Source: Undibacter mobilis
Lineage (GTDB): Bacteria; Pseudomonadota; Alphaproteobacteria; Rhizobiales; Xanthobacteraceae
Length of the DNA: 64,000 nt
Reading direction: 5' to 3'
Assembly: GCF_003367195.1 (NCBI RefSeq)
Contig: NZ_QRGO01000001.1
Location: 1,350,501 to 1,414,500, forward strand
Below, piece after piece: positions 9,905 to 22,503 of this stretch; positions within the stretch are counted from its first letter, which is position 1, and the number at the start of each line of letters is the position of its first letter. The position numbers were made by a program, and so were the translations under genes. The notes below the pieces were generated by a model. The model was not told the origin of the DNA, did no database searches, and saw only the letters and a program-made list of their open reading frames with translations.

Positions 9905-10819
9905 TTATGCCGCGGCTTTGTCGGCGGCATCGCCCGCCGGCAGCAGCACGCAGGCAGCAGCGGCGAAAATCAGAACGAAACCCACGATATCGGCCCCGGT
10001 CGGCCGTTCGCCGAGAATGACGATCGAGGCAGTGACGCCAACCACCGGCACCAAAAGCACGCCGATCGAGGCTGTCAGTGGCGACAACCGGCCAATGATC
10101 GACCACCACAGGAAATGGGCAAGGCCGACACCAATGACGCCGAGATAGACAATGGCGATGACCGCGTTGGTGCTGATCGGCCACAGCCGCGGCAGGCCTT
10201 CGAAGGCGAGGGCGCCTGCGAGCAGGAAGAAGAAGCCGAACAGCAATTGCCAGGCCGCATTGGCGAGTGCCGGCACCGAAGACCGCCGCCATTTCATGTA
10301 GACGGTGCCGAAGGCCCAGCCGATCGCTGCGGTGAGCGAATAGACGATAAAGACAGGAATGCCGTGCGCGAGCAGCGGCCAGATCAGGATGCCGATGCCG
10401 GCCACGCCGAGCGTCAGAGCAATCAGCCGCAGGCGGCCGAGTTTGTCGTGCAGCAGCAGCATGCTCAGGACGGCGGCCCAGATTGGCATCGTATAGATGA
10501 CGATAATCGTGCGTGAGGTCGCGCCATTGAGCTGCGCGAAGGCCGAGAGGATGTGAAACGTCCCGACATTGAAGAAACCGGCGATCAGGACGTGGATGCG
10601 GTCGCGCGGCGGCACATAAAGATCGAAACCGGCGACTCGGGCGGCCAGGAACAGCGTCGCCGCGCCCCCGCCGACCCCGACCATGCGCAAGGTCCAGGGC
10701 TCGACCTCGCGGAGCGCGACTGCCGTGGCGATCCACACCAGACCCCAACAAAAGGCGAGCAGGACGACGGACAGGCGGGCGGTGCCGGAATCCGGGCCTC
10801 GCGGCGATCCGTCGGACAT
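9905..10819 (-). CDS. EamA/DMT superfamily transporter
   Basis: A 304-aa exporter of the drug/metabolite superfamily. Helices begin at LSVVLLAFCWGLVWIATAVAL, the first EamA repeat ends near ILIWPLLAHGI, and the second repeat includes WWSIIGRLSPLTASIGVLLVPVVG and a GERPTG signature before the last helix. The start at 10819 is supported by GGAAGGAA about four bases upstream. It is divergent from the ATP synthase operon, with 383 bases between them. Substrate unknown. Confidence 0.9.
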   Translation of the reverse strand: MSDGSPRGPDSGTARLSVVLLAFCWGLVWIATAVALREVEPWTLRMVGVGGGAATLFLAARVAGFDLYVPPRDRIHVLIAGFFNVGTFHILSAFAQLNGATSRTIIVIYTMPIWAAVLSMLLLHDKLGRLRLIALTLGVAGIGILIWPLLAHGIPVFIVYSLTAAIGWAFGTVYMKWRRSSVPALANAAWQLLFGFFFLLAGALAFEGLPRLWPISTNAVIAIVYLGVIGVGLAHFLWWSIIGRLSPLTASIGVLLVPVVGVTASIVILGERPTGADIVGFVLIFAAAACVLLPAGDAADKAAA

Positions 10820-11202
10820 GATTCCTTCCCCAAAACCCGGTTTCGTCCGGGTTTCTTGCGCCGCGCCAAAATGCACGGGTTCAGTGTCTGTCCCGCCATA
10901 TACGGATTCGGACTTTGGTGCTGCCGGCAAATCCGAAGGTCTGCCCTGCGACGGGATTGCCGTTCCGCCCGTGGCCGGCGGCACACGCGCTTTGCCGCAG
11001 CTTTTCTGGCCACCTCCGTGACGGCCCCTTGTTGCACCGCCCCCCGTCGCTGTGTTAGCTACCCCTCGATTTTAGAGGCCCGCCCGCGGGGGTTTGCCGG
11101 GCGGCCGAAAGATCGGAATTCCCTCTTGAATTCCAAAAGCTTGCGCCGCCCCTTCAGGCGACGGTGTCGGGCTTGTTTAAAGTCCTAAGAAAGAGCGTGA
11201 CA
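10820..11202. other. Divergent intergenic region upstream of the atp operon
   Basis: This 383-base stretch separates a minus-strand exporter gene from atpH and must hold the atp promoter. No confident -35/-10 pair was found. A short inverted repeat, GGAATTC (11115-11121) with GAATTCC (11128-11134), lies about 70 bases before the atpH start and could form a small leader hairpin. No gene was recognised here. Confidence 0.4.
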
Positions 11203-13292
<2,090 letters not shown>

Positions 13293-13305
13293 GTTGGATC
13301 GTCGG

Positions 13306-13351
13306 GGCCCGGCATAAGGCCGGGCCACAGCGCGAAGCGCGTCTTCGCGCT
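13306..13351 (+). other. Two tandem hairpins in the atpA-atpG spacer
   Basis: Two perfect stems follow the atpA stop. The first pairs GGCCCGGC (13306-13313) with GCCGGGCC (13319-13326) around a five-base loop. The second pairs AGCGCGAAG (13329-13337) with CTTCGCGCT (13343-13351), also around five bases. Neither is followed by a T-run, so termination is unlikely. They could be mRNA-stability or processing elements within the operon, or a remnant of a dispersed repeat. Confidence 0.7.
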
Positions 13352-13392
13352 TAAGCCGGTAGAAATAAGAGAGCCGAGAGAGCCGAAGAGAA

Positions 13393-14268
13393 ATGGCGTC
13401 ACTCAAGGACATGCGCGTTCGCATCGCCGCGACGAAGGCGACGCAGAAGATCACCAAGGCCATGCAGATGGTCGCAGCGTCAAAGCTGCGCCGTGCGCAG
13501 GCGGCGGCCGAAGCCGCGCGTCCCTACGCCGAGCGTATGGACCTGGCGCTCGGTAACATCGCCTCCGGCATGGCCGGTGCCGAAGGTGCGCCGAAGCTTC
13601 TGGCCGGCACCGGCTCCGACAAGGTTCACCTGCTGATCGTCGCCACCGGCGAGCGCGGTCTGGCCGGCGCGTTCAACTCGTCGATCGTGCGTCTGGCCCG
13701 CGAGCACATCAACCGGCTCCAGTCCGAAGGCAAGGAAGTCAAGATCCTCACCGTCGGCAAGAAGGGCAACGAGCAGCTCCGCCGCAACTACGAGAAGCTG
13801 ATCGTCGATCGCATGGAGCTGCGCGGCGTGCGCACGCTCGGTTACGTCAATGCCTCGCAGATCGCCGACAAGGTTCTGGCGATGTTCGAGAAGGGCGAGT
13901 TCGACATCGCGACCTTGTTCTACGCCCAGTTCAAGTCGGTGATCTCGCAGGTCCCGACCGCGCAGCAGATCATTCCGCCGAAATTCGATACGTCGAAGCC
14001 GGCGACGGCGCTGGCGCCTTACGAATACGAGCCCGAGGAAGAAGAAATCCTCGGCGACCTGTTGCCGCGCTACGTGGCGACCCAGATTTTCCGCGCGCTG
14101 CTCGAGAACAACGCTTCGTTCTACGGCGCGCAGATGTCGGCGATGGACAACGCGACCCGCAACGCCGGCGACATGATCCGCAAGCAGACCATTACCTACA
14201 ACCGTACGCGTCAGGCCATGATCACGAAAGAACTCATCGAGATCATCTCCGGCGCCGAAGCGCTCTAA
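13393..14268 (+). CDS. atpG: ATP synthase F1 subunit gamma
   Basis: A 291-aa central stalk subunit that rotates inside the alpha3beta3 ring. The N terminus ([20 protein letters not shown], then [16 protein letters not shown]) and the C-terminal helix ([26 protein letters not shown]) are the two conserved coiled-coil strands of the rotor. An upstream AGAGAGCCGAAGAG provides a purine-rich ribosome-binding site. Normal length. Confidence 0.97.
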   Translation: MASLKDMRVRIAATKATQKITKAMQMVAASKLRRAQAAAEAARPYAERMDLALGNIASGMAGAEGAPKLLAGTGSDKVHLLIVATGERGLAGAFNSSIVRLAREHINRLQSEGKEVKILTVGKKGNEQLRRNYEKLIVDRMELRGVRTLGYVNASQIADKVLAMFEKGEFDIATLFYAQFKSVISQVPTAQQIIPPKFDTSKPATALAPYEYEPEEEEILGDLLPRYVATQIFRALLENNASFYGAQMSAMDNATRNAGDMIRKQTITYNRTRQAMITKELIEIISGAEAL

Positions 14269-14282
14269 GCGCACACGAATAG

Positions 14283-15737
<1,455 letters not shown>

Positions 15738-15808
15738 GTCTGGCTCTGGATGTTGCGCCGTCACCCTGAGGTGCAGGCGCAGCGAGGATGACGGATTGAG
15801 GTTTGCAA

Positions 15809-16216
15809 ATGGCTTTGCACTTTGAATTGGTCTCGCCTGAAAAACTCGTCTTCTCGGGCGAGGTGACGCAGGTTGACCTTCCCGGCGCTGAAGGCGACTT
15901 CGGCGTGATGGAAGGGCACGCGCCCCTAGTGACCACGCTGCGTCCCGGCATCATGACCGTGTATGCCGGCGGCAGCGCGCAGACGATCGTCGTGCTTGGC
16001 GGCTTTGCCGAAGTGTCCGACAAAGGCCTTACCGTGCTCGCCGACACCGCCGACGCGGTGAAGGACTTCGATCGCGCCGTCATCGCCGCGCGCATCGCCG
16101 AGCTCGAGCAGCAGGCCACCAAGATGGAATCGGGCAACGAGCTCGACAAGATCATCACGCGGCTCGACCACTTCAAGGAAGTCGATCGCCATCTGACCGG
16201 CACCGCCGCGCACTAA
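15809..16216 (+). CDS. atpC: ATP synthase F1 subunit epsilon
   Basis: A 135-aa epsilon subunit. The N-terminal beta sandwich contains FELVSPEKLVFSGEV and GAEGDFGVMEGHAPLVT, both standard for the family. The C-terminal helical part is complete. The ATG at 15809 is preferred, with TTGAGG just upstream; a TTG six bases earlier is possible. The atpD-atpC spacer contains GTCACCCTGAGG and GAGGATGAC, a degenerate form of the short repeats elsewhere in the window. A strong terminator follows. Confidence 0.95.
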   Translation: MALHFELVSPEKLVFSGEVTQVDLPGAEGDFGVMEGHAPLVTTLRPGIMTVYAGGSAQTIVVLGGFAEVSDKGLTVLADTADAVKDFDRAVIAARIAELEQQATKMESGNELDKIITRLDHFKEVDRHLTGTAAH

Positions 16217-16238
16217 GACGCGCGCATCGCCTGAATTC

Positions 16239-16272
16239 AAAACGCCGCCGGAGAATTCCGGCGGCGTTTTTC
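16239..16272 (+). terminator. Rho-independent terminator of the atp operon
   Basis: The stem ACGCCGCCGGA pairs with TCCGGCGGCGT around a tiny AT-rich centre (GAATTC region) and runs straight into TTTTT. It lies 20-30 bases after the atpC stop and between convergent genes, so it may serve both strands: the A-run at its left edge gives a U-run on the other strand. Confidence 0.9.
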
Positions 16273-16291
16273 GTCAGGATGCGGCGAGGGC

Positions 16292-17056
16292 TTACGCCAC
16301 TGTCTGTTTCACCGGCTCCATCGCGCCTTCGACGGTCGCATGCAGATGCGCGACCAGTTTGTCATCGAGCCGCAGGCGCGCCGCCAGCAGCGCGAGATAG
16401 GCGCGCTCCGATGGATTATCGACGTCGATGGCGAGCAGCGACACGGTGTAAAGCTCCGCGGCTTCTTCCGGCGTACGCGCGCAGCGCGCTACTGCATCGA
16501 CATCGAGCGGGGCACGCAATTCGTCCATGACGAAGACCTTGTCTTCGGCGCCGACATTCATCTTGTCCATTTGCGCGAAGATGTTGGCCTGCTCGGCGGC
16601 GTCGATATGGCCGTCGGCCTTGGCGGCCGCGATCATGGCGCGCAGCAGGTTGCGCGCCAGCGATTGCTGGTCGGCCTCTTGTACCGGATTGAAGGGCGTA
16701 TTGGCCGGCGGTGGCAGCAAAGGCGTCTCCGCCGCGGCCGTGGGCGAGGCCTGTTTGCCGGCCTTGTAGTTCTGATAGGCGCGATAGGCGAGCGCGCCGG
16801 CGACCGCCATGCCGCCATAGGTCAACGCGTTGCCGGCGAGCTTGCGGCCGCCCTTGGAGCCGAGCAGCAGACCGGCGAGGCCGCCGGTCAGCGCGCCGCC
16901 GCCAAAGCCGCCCAGCATGTTGCCGGCCTGTTGCAGCAGATCGCCGCCGCCACTTTGACCAAACGGGCCGCGGCCGCCGCCGAAACCTTGCTGATTGGGT
17001 CCGCCCTGATTCTGGCCGCCCATAAACTGGTCGAGCAGGCTTTTCGCGTCGAACAT
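16292..17056 (-). CDS. DUF533 / TerB-like tellurite-resistance-family protein
   Basis: A 254-aa protein. The N-terminal third is low-complexity and Gly/Gln-rich (residues about 10-45, NQGGPNQQGFGGGRG). A Gly-rich hydrophobic segment follows (MLGGFGGGALTGGLAGLLLGS), like the glycine-zipper region of DUF533 proteins. The C-terminal half is a TerB-type helical domain with acidic metal-binding-like residues (MIAAAKADGHIDAAE). The start at 17056 has GGGAGA upstream; an upstream ATG at 17107 lacks support. Function is unknown. It is convergent with atpC. Confidence 0.85.
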   Translation of the reverse strand: MFDAKSLLDQFMGGQNQGGPNQQGFGGGRGPFGQSGGGDLLQQAGNMLGGFGGGALTGGLAGLLLGSKGGRKLAGNALTYGGMAVAGALAYRAYQNYKAGKQASPTAAAETPLLPPPANTPFNPVQEADQQSLARNLLRAMIAAAKADGHIDAAEQANIFAQMDKMNVGAEDKVFVMDELRAPLDVDAVARCARTPEEAAELYTVSLLAIDVDNPSERAYLALLAARLRLDDKLVAHLHATVEGAMEPVKQTVA

Positions 17057-17157
17057 CGGATCTCCCTCATTGAAATCAGAGGGGGAGTTAGGAACCGATC
17101 GAGGCATTCAAAGGACGGTGCCATGCGGCGTAATGCCCCGCAGTGGCCATGAAACCT

Positions 17158-17673
17158 TCAGGCGAGCCGCGAAAACGATGCCACCACCTGCTCGTAGATC
17201 GGCCGCTTGAACGGGACGACGAGGTCGGGCAGCGATTTCATTTCCACCCAGCGCCAGTCGATAAATTCCGGCTTATGATGGCCGCCGCCGGGCGCGGTGA
17301 TGTTGATTTCGCTGTCATTGCCGGTGAAGCGCAGCGCGTACCATTTCTGCTTCTGGCCGCGATACTGGCCTTTCCAGGCTTCGCCGACGATGTCGCGCGG
17401 GATGTCGTAGGCAAGCCAGTCGGCGATCTCGTCGAGCTTCTCGACGGACCTGATACTGGTCTCTTCGTAGAGTTCGCGCAGCGCGCCGGCGTATGGATCC
17501 TCGCCCTCGTCGATGCCGCCTTGGGGCATCTGCCAGACATGCGTGGCGTCGACATGTTCGGGCCCGCCTTTACGGCGGCCGACAAACACGAGCCCGTTGC
17601 GGTTGAGCACCATGATGCCGGCGCAGGGTCGGTAGGGCAGGGTGTCGTAGATCGTCTGCGAGATGTCTGTCAT
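17158..17673 (-). CDS. rppH: RNA pyrophosphohydrolase (Nudix)
   Basis: A 171-aa Nudix hydrolase. The Nudix box [20 protein letters not shown] is complete, with the metal-binding REXXEE core (RELYEE). Flanking features [19 protein letters not shown] and TGNDSEI fit the RppH/IalA group. RppH removes pyrophosphate from mRNA 5' ends to trigger decay, or acts on dinucleoside polyphosphates. It lies downstream of the polysaccharide deacetylase, a conserved neighbourhood in Rhizobiales. Confidence 0.94.
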   Translation of the reverse strand: MTDISQTIYDTLPYRPCAGIMVLNRNGLVFVGRRKGGPEHVDATHVWQMPQGGIDEGEDPYAGALRELYEETSIRSVEKLDEIADWLAYDIPRDIVGEAWKGQYRGQKQKWYALRFTGNDSEINITAPGGGHHKPEFIDWRWVEMKSLPDLVVPFKRPIYEQVVASFSRLA

Positions 17674-17719
17674 GCCGGGCTATATGCCGCCGATGGCGCG
17701 ACGGTTCAAGGCGACTTGA

Positions 17720-19024
17720 TCAAGTCGATTTGGACTTCGCCACAATCATCGAGATCGGCACCAGCACGAAGCCGCGGCTCTCGACCTTCGCCATCCATTC
17801 CGCGACGCGGGTGATGGTGCCCGGTTGCGCGTTGGCAATGCCGACAGCGGTGCCGCCTTCGCGGGCGACGATTTCCAGCCGCGCCAGCGCGCGCTCGATC
17901 TCGACCGGCGTCGGCACCGCGTCGATGACGATGTCGGCCTTGGCAAAAGCCATGTTGCGCGCTGCGGCGAGCTGTCCGGCGACACTGCGCTGCGAGGCGC
18001 CGCCATCAACGAAGATCAGTCCGCGCTTGGCGGTTTCGCTCAGCACCGGAGCCAGCGCGGATTCGGCGGTGAGGAAGCGTGCACCCATGAAACTCACGAC
18101 ACCGACATAACCTTGCATGCGGCTCATCAGCCAGTGCAGGCGGTCGATGTTCTGATCCGGCGTCAGCGATGTCAGCAGCGTCTGCGGGCCGGGATCGTTG
18201 TCAGGATACTCGAACGGCTCCATCGGCGTTTGCAGCAGCAGTTCATGGCCTTCGTCGCGGGCGCGCTCGGCCAGCCGCGCAACATCGACGGCGTAAGGCG
18301 CCAGCGCGAAAGTCGCGGAGGCCGGCAGCGAGAAAGCGTCGGCAGTGCCCGAGGCGCTGATGCCCATGCCGGTGAGGATGATGGCGATGCGCGGCCGGTC
18401 CTTGAGCGCGGGCGGCAGCGTGCGCGCCTGCGCAAAAGCGGCGAAAGGCTTGGCGCCATCGGGCCCGATCTTCGGGATCGCGCCGTAACGGATCTTCTCG
18501 GACAGCTTGGCGGGGTCGAAGTCGGCCTTGATGTCGGGTTTCGCATCGGGCCTGGCGTCCGGCTTGGCAGGCGTTGCCGCCGGCTTGCCGTCCGGACCTT
18601 TGACGGCGATGGCCTTGGCCATCGCCTTGTCGGCGCTGTCGGGTGTGCCGGTGCCGGGAATGACGACTTCCTGGCGCTTGCCGCTGGAGCCGTCGATGAT
18701 GGTGACGGTCTTGGCGCCGTCCGGGGTTTTACCGGCGTCGGGGATTTTGGCGACCGCGCCACTGCCGGGGCCGTCGCGGTGGGCCTTCTCACGGCCGTCG
18801 CCCGGGTTGCCAGCGGTGTCGCCGGAGCCTTCCAGCCGGGTTGACACCACCGCCATCGGCTCGCCGCCGAGCGGGTCGTTGGCGACCATGGCCCAGCCGG
18901 CGACGATGACGCCGCCCAGCGCCAGAACGGCAGCCAGCATTTGCGGCATCCGTGCGGGCAGCTTCGGCAGGCGGCTTTTGGGTTTGTCCTGGCCGAGCGG
19001 GGCGTTCAGATCATCCGATTCCAC
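17720..19024 (-). CDS. Divergent polysaccharide deacetylase (YibQ/DUF610 family)
   Basis: A 434-aa envelope protein. One N-terminal membrane anchor is visible (MLAAVLALGGVIVAGWAMVA). A long Pro/Lys/Asp-rich linker follows (about residues 65-195), then the divergent deacetylase domain from RPRIAIILTGMGISASGTADA to the C terminus. Motifs such as GYVGVVSFMGARFLT and ALARLEIVAREGGTAVGIA are typical of the family. It may act on cell-wall polysaccharide, but the metal site is not canonical. The start is placed at a GTG (19024), giving VESDDLNAPLG; an ATG at 19132 would add 36 residues. It follows ctpA. Confidence 0.88.
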   Translation of the reverse strand: MESDDLNAPLGQDKPKSRLPKLPARMPQMLAAVLALGGVIVAGWAMVANDPLGGEPMAVVSTRLEGSGDTAGNPGDGREKAHRDGPGSGAVAKIPDAGKTPDGAKTVTIIDGSSGKRQEVVIPGTGTPDSADKAMAKAIAVKGPDGKPAATPAKPDARPDAKPDIKADFDPAKLSEKIRYGAIPKIGPDGAKPFAAFAQARTLPPALKDRPRIAIILTGMGISASGTADAFSLPASATFALAPYAVDVARLAERARDEGHELLLQTPMEPFEYPDNDPGPQTLLTSLTPDQNIDRLHWLMSRMQGYVGVVSFMGARFLTAESALAPVLSETAKRGLIFVDGGASQRSVAGQLAAARNMAFAKADIVIDAVPTPVEIERALARLEIVAREGGTAVGIANAQPGTITRVAEWMAKVESRGFVLVPISMIVAKSKST

Positions 19025-19186
19025 GGCCCGTATCCTCGCCAGTGGTGGCCTTCGCGAATCATCGGCGCAGTCTATCACGCGGGCAAAACGGCAATTCTTA
19101 ACGGTCCGCGCCACCCCGGTCCGGCGGGCCAACGAAAAAGGGCGGCCCGTCGGGGCCGCCCTTTCCGCGATCCGGTTGCCGGACCT

Positions 19187-20524
19187 TTAGTTCGGGATGC
19201 TGGCCTTGGCGCTCGGCGGGAACGCCGAGTTGACCTGAACGCCGCGCAGCAGATCCATTGCCATGTGCAGCGCCTTGTCGTCCTTCTCATCCTTCGGGAT
19301 GTAGGACTGCGAGCCGGTCTGTTCCTTGCCCGGGTCGCCGGTGAGGTGGCCGCGCAGCGAGGCTTCGCCCTTGGTGTCGGTGCGGCTCTTCTGATCTTCC
19401 GGCACGTCCTGCAGCACTTCGACGTCCGGCGTGATGCCCTTGGCCTGGATCGAGCGGCCCGACGGCGTGTAGTAGCGCGCCGTGGTCAGCCGCAGCGCGC
19501 CGTTGCCGGAGCCGAGCGGGATGATGGTCTGCACCGAACCCTTGCCGAAGGAACGCGAGCCGAGCACGGTGGCGCGCTTGTGATCCTGCAGCGCGCCGGC
19601 GACGATTTCCGACGCCGAGGCCGAACCGCCATTGATCAGCACGATGACCGGCTTGTGGCCGGTGAGATCGCCGCCGCGCGCATTGAAGCGCTGGGTCTCT
19701 TCGGCATTGCGGCCGCGGGTCGAAACGATCTCGCCCTTGTCGAGGAACGCCGCCGACACCGAGATGGCCTGATCGAGCAGGCCGCCCGGATTGTTGCGCA
19801 GATCGAGCACGTAGCCCTTGAGCTTGTCGCCCGCGAGCTTCGACTTGATCTCGGCAATGCCCTTCTTCAGGCCTTCCGTGGTCTGCTCGTTGAACTGTGT
19901 CATGCGGATGTAGCCGATGTCGTCGCCCTTGACCTCGGTCTTGACCGGACGCACGCGGATGATGTCGCGGGTCAGCGTCAATTCGAGCGGCTTGTCGGCG
20001 CCCTTGCGCATGATGGTGAGGCGGATCTTGGTATTCACCGGCCCGCGCATCTTCTCGACCGCCTGGTTGAGGGTGAGACCCTGCACCTGATCATCGTCGA
20101 GCTTGGTGATGAGATCGTTGGCGAGGACGCCGGCCTTGGAAGCGGGCGTGTCGTCGATCGGCGACACCACCTTGATGAGGCCGTCTTCCATCGTGACTTC
20201 GATGCCGAGGCCGCCGAACTCGCCGCGCGTCTGCACCTGCATGTCGCGGAAGCTCTTGGGATCCATGTAGCTGGAATGCGGATCGAGATTGGTGAGCATG
20301 CCATTGATGGCATTCTCGATCAGCTTGGTATCGTCCGGCTTCTCGACATAGTCGGCGCGGACGCGTTCGAACACGTCGCCAAACAGATTGAGCTGCTTGT
20401 ACGTGTCGGCCACCGCCGCCCGGGCGCTGGACCCGAACAGAATCGTTCGCGGCTGCACCGCGACCAGCGTCAGCGCGGCGCCAACTGCGGCACCAACCAG
20501 AATCAAGGAAGTCTTGCGCATCAT
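19187..20524 (-). CDS. ctpA: Carboxy-terminal processing protease (S41)
   Basis: A 445-aa periplasmic serine protease with a signal peptide (MMRKTSLILVGAAVGAALTL). It contains a PDZ domain (about residues 85-175, GLGIEVTMEDGLIKVVSPID) and an S41 catalytic core. The catalytic Ser lies in GGSASASEIVAG and the general-base Lys in GSRSFGKGSVQ. CtpA-type proteases trim periplasmic and cell-wall proteins. The start at 20524 gives an ATGA overlap with the envC stop and has AAAAGG seven bases upstream, indicating coupled translation. Confidence 0.95.
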   Translation of the reverse strand: MMRKTSLILVGAAVGAALTLVAVQPRTILFGSSARAAVADTYKQLNLFGDVFERVRADYVEKPDDTKLIENAINGMLTNLDPHSSYMDPKSFRDMQVQTRGEFGGLGIEVTMEDGLIKVVSPIDDTPASKAGVLANDLITKLDDDQVQGLTLNQAVEKMRGPVNTKIRLTIMRKGADKPLELTLTRDIIRVRPVKTEVKGDDIGYIRMTQFNEQTTEGLKKGIAEIKSKLAGDKLKGYVLDLRNNPGGLLDQAISVSAAFLDKGEIVSTRGRNAEETQRFNARGGDLTGHKPVIVLINGGSASASEIVAGALQDHKRATVLGSRSFGKGSVQTIIPLGSGNGALRLTTARYYTPSGRSIQAKGITPDVEVLQDVPEDQKSRTDTKGEASLRGHLTGDPGKEQTGSQSYIPKDEKDDKALHMAMDLLRGVQVNSAFPPSAKASIPN

Positions 20525-21843
20525 CCGCGAACCTTTTCGCCTTCGCCAGCCGCCCACCATGGGCCTGGATCAACGGGGGTCCCGTTCTTACGAAACTCGA
20601 TGTAGAGCACAGGTTGGCTGGAGCCTGACGCCAGAATTGCGGCGATATGAGAGCCAGATCCCATGACCGCGACAGGTTCTCCGGCCAGCACGAACTGCCC
20701 TAAGTCGACTGATATCCGATCCATCCCGGCAAGCAATATATGATATCCGCCGCCGGCATTCAGTATCAAGAGTTGTCCGTAGGACCGGAACGGCCCGGCA
20801 TAGACCACCCAGCCGTCGGCGGGGGCCGTCACCTGCGCTCCGGCGCGGGTTGCCACGGTTAAGCCTCTTTCCGTTCCCCCGTTACCGTCGGGAGCACCGA
20901 AATTGCGCAATTTGACGCCATTAACCGGCATTGGAACCTGGCCGCGCAGCGACGCAAAGGCAATCGCCGGCGCCAGACGGCCCGGATCGCGGTAGGCGGA
21001 CAGCGCAGGTCTGCTATCGCTGCGCGCGGCCTCTCGGGCCTCGCGGACAGCCGGGTCGAGGCTGGCCTCCAGCTTCGCGATCAATTCCTTGAGATCGCCG
21101 GTCTGGCGGGCCAGTTCGGCGGCCTTGGCGCGTTCGGCGGCCAGCGCCTGCTCGCGCTCGCCCTGCTGTTTCTGGCGCTCCTCGGTGAGCGCCGCGATTC
21201 GGACGCGGTCCTTGTCGAGGGAGGCGATCTCGGCCTTGAGCTTTTCACCCTCGGCGGTGATCGACTTGCGCAGGTTCAGCAGCTCGGAGAGGTCGGCGGC
21301 CAGCGCATCGACCTTGCCGCGCATGTCCGGCAATACCGCCCCCAGCACCATCGCGGTGCGGACCGCCTGCAGGGCGTCTTCGGGGCTGGCGATCAGCGCC
21401 GGCGGCGGCCGCCGGCCGATGCGTTGCAGAGCCGCCAGCACCTCGCCAATCACGGCGCGGCGGTCGTCGATCGATTTGCGCACGATGGCCTCGCGGGCCG
21501 CCAGCGGTTCCAGCCGCTGCTGCGTCGCTTCGATCTTGGCTTCGTTGGCGCGCGTGCGTGCCGCGGTGTCGATCAGATCCTGGGCCAGCTTGCGGCGGTC
21601 GGCGCTGAGTTCCTCGATCTCGCGTTTGAGCGAGGCTTCGGCTTCCGCCGACTGGCGTTGCTTTTCGCGCGCCGCCTCAAGTTCCTGGTCGCGCGCCTTG
21701 AGCTGATCGAGCGCCTGCGACTTGTCGATGGCCGGCACCGCAGTCTGCGCCAGCACGGCGTTCGGCAGCATCAGCGAGAGCGCGCAGCCGAGTGCCGCCC
21801 GTCGAAAACGGCGCGAATCAGGGGCGCTGCAAAAAGCGATCAT
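20521..21843 (-). CDS. EnvC-type murein hydrolase activator (degenerate LytM)
   Basis: A 440-aa secreted protein with an N-terminal signal sequence ending around ALGCALSLMLPNAVLAQ. A long coiled coil follows (about residues 40-265, heptad-rich LKREIEELSADRRKLAQDL). The C-terminal M23/LytM domain (about 300-430) has NGGTERGLTVAT and VLYIEFRKNGTPVDP where active peptidases keep metal-binding His and Asp. These ligands are missing, as expected of EnvC-type activators of amidases in cell division. The ATG at 21843 is used; a GTG lies nine bases upstream. Its stop overlaps the ctpA start. Confidence 0.9.
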   Translation of the reverse strand: MIAFCSAPDSRRFRRAALGCALSLMLPNAVLAQTAVPAIDKSQALDQLKARDQELEAAREKQRQSAEAEASLKREIEELSADRRKLAQDLIDTAARTRANEAKIEATQQRLEPLAAREAIVRKSIDDRRAVIGEVLAALQRIGRRPPPALIASPEDALQAVRTAMVLGAVLPDMRGKVDALAADLSELLNLRKSITAEGEKLKAEIASLDKDRVRIAALTEERQKQQGEREQALAAERAKAAELARQTGDLKELIAKLEASLDPAVREAREAARSDSRPALSAYRDPGRLAPAIAFASLRGQVPMPVNGVKLRNFGAPDGNGGTERGLTVATRAGAQVTAPADGWVVYAGPFRSYGQLLILNAGGGYHILLAGMDRISVDLGQFVLAGEPVAVMGSGSHIAAILASGSSQPVLYIEFRKNGTPVDPGPWWAAGEGEKVRG

Positions 21844-21897
21844 CGCAACCACGTTACGCCGCGAAGGTTTACCGGCAAGTTCATTTTGTCTCGACCC

Positions 21898-21996
21898 GCC
21901 TCATCCTGAGGAGCGGCCGGAGGCCGCGTCTCGAAGGATGGGGCGGCTACATGGTTCGAGACGCTGCGCTACGCGCAGCTCGTCACCATGAGGCCG
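21898..21996. repeat. Palindromic intergenic repeat, family A, copy 3
   Basis: Same orientation and order as the copy at 842-940: CGCCTCATCCTGAGGAGC, GCGTCTCGAAGGATG, ATGGTTCGAGACGC, CACCATGAGGCC. It ends at the last bases before the rlmH stop codon and fills most of the rlmH-envC spacer, so it is transcribed as the rlmH 3' region. Confidence 0.8.
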
Positions 21997-21997
21997 A

Positions 21998-22477
21998 TCA
22001 CACCCGGTGATAGGGATGCCCCGAGAGAATCGTCGTCGCGCGATAAAGCTGTTCCAGCACCATCGCCCGCACAAGCTGATGCGGCCAGGTCGCCTTGCCG
22101 AATGACAGGCGCAGGTCTGCCTTGTCGCGCAGGCTGGCGGCCAGCCCATCGGCGCCGCCGATCATGAACACGACGGCCGGCTTGTTGTTCTCGCGCCAGG
22201 TCGCAAGCTCGGTGGCAAAGGCCTGGCTGCCCAGCGCATCGCCTTTCTCGTCGAGCAGCACCACGGCAGCGCCCTGGGGGATGACATTGGCGAGCGCGAT
22301 GGATTCTTCCATCATGCGCTTCATCGCTTCGTCGGCGCGGCTCTCACGAATTTCGACGACCTCGACCGACTTCCAGCCCAGCGAGCGGCCGCTTTGCGTC
22401 GCGCGCTTGGCATACCGTTCGGCGAGTTCGGATTCCGGGCCTTTAAGACGACCGATGGCGGCGACGATGATGCGCAT
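21998..22477 (-). CDS. rlmH: 23S rRNA (pseudouridine1915-N3)-methyltransferase
   Basis: A 159-aa SPOUT methyltransferase that modifies pseudouridine 1915 in 23S rRNA. The SAM-binding knot is visible in FMIGGADGLA and LSFGKATWPHQLVRAM, and the C-terminal signature GHPYHR is present. The length matches the family. It follows rsfS on the same strand with 26 bases between, the usual rsfS-rlmH pairing. Confidence 0.97.
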   Translation of the reverse strand: MRIIVAAIGRLKGPESELAERYAKRATQSGRSLGWKSVEVVEIRESRADEAMKRMMEESIALANVIPQGAAVVLLDEKGDALGSQAFATELATWRENNKPAVVFMIGGADGLAASLRDKADLRLSFGKATWPHQLVRAMVLEQLYRATTILSGHPYHRV

Positions 22478-22503
22478 CAGCAGACCTCAGGATGACGGAT
22501 CCT

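Noticed and set aside
18941..20605. A 554-codon plus-strand reading frame opposite ctpA
   Set aside because: ctpA is fully supported by catalytic motifs, and the plus-strand translation is low-complexity without domains.
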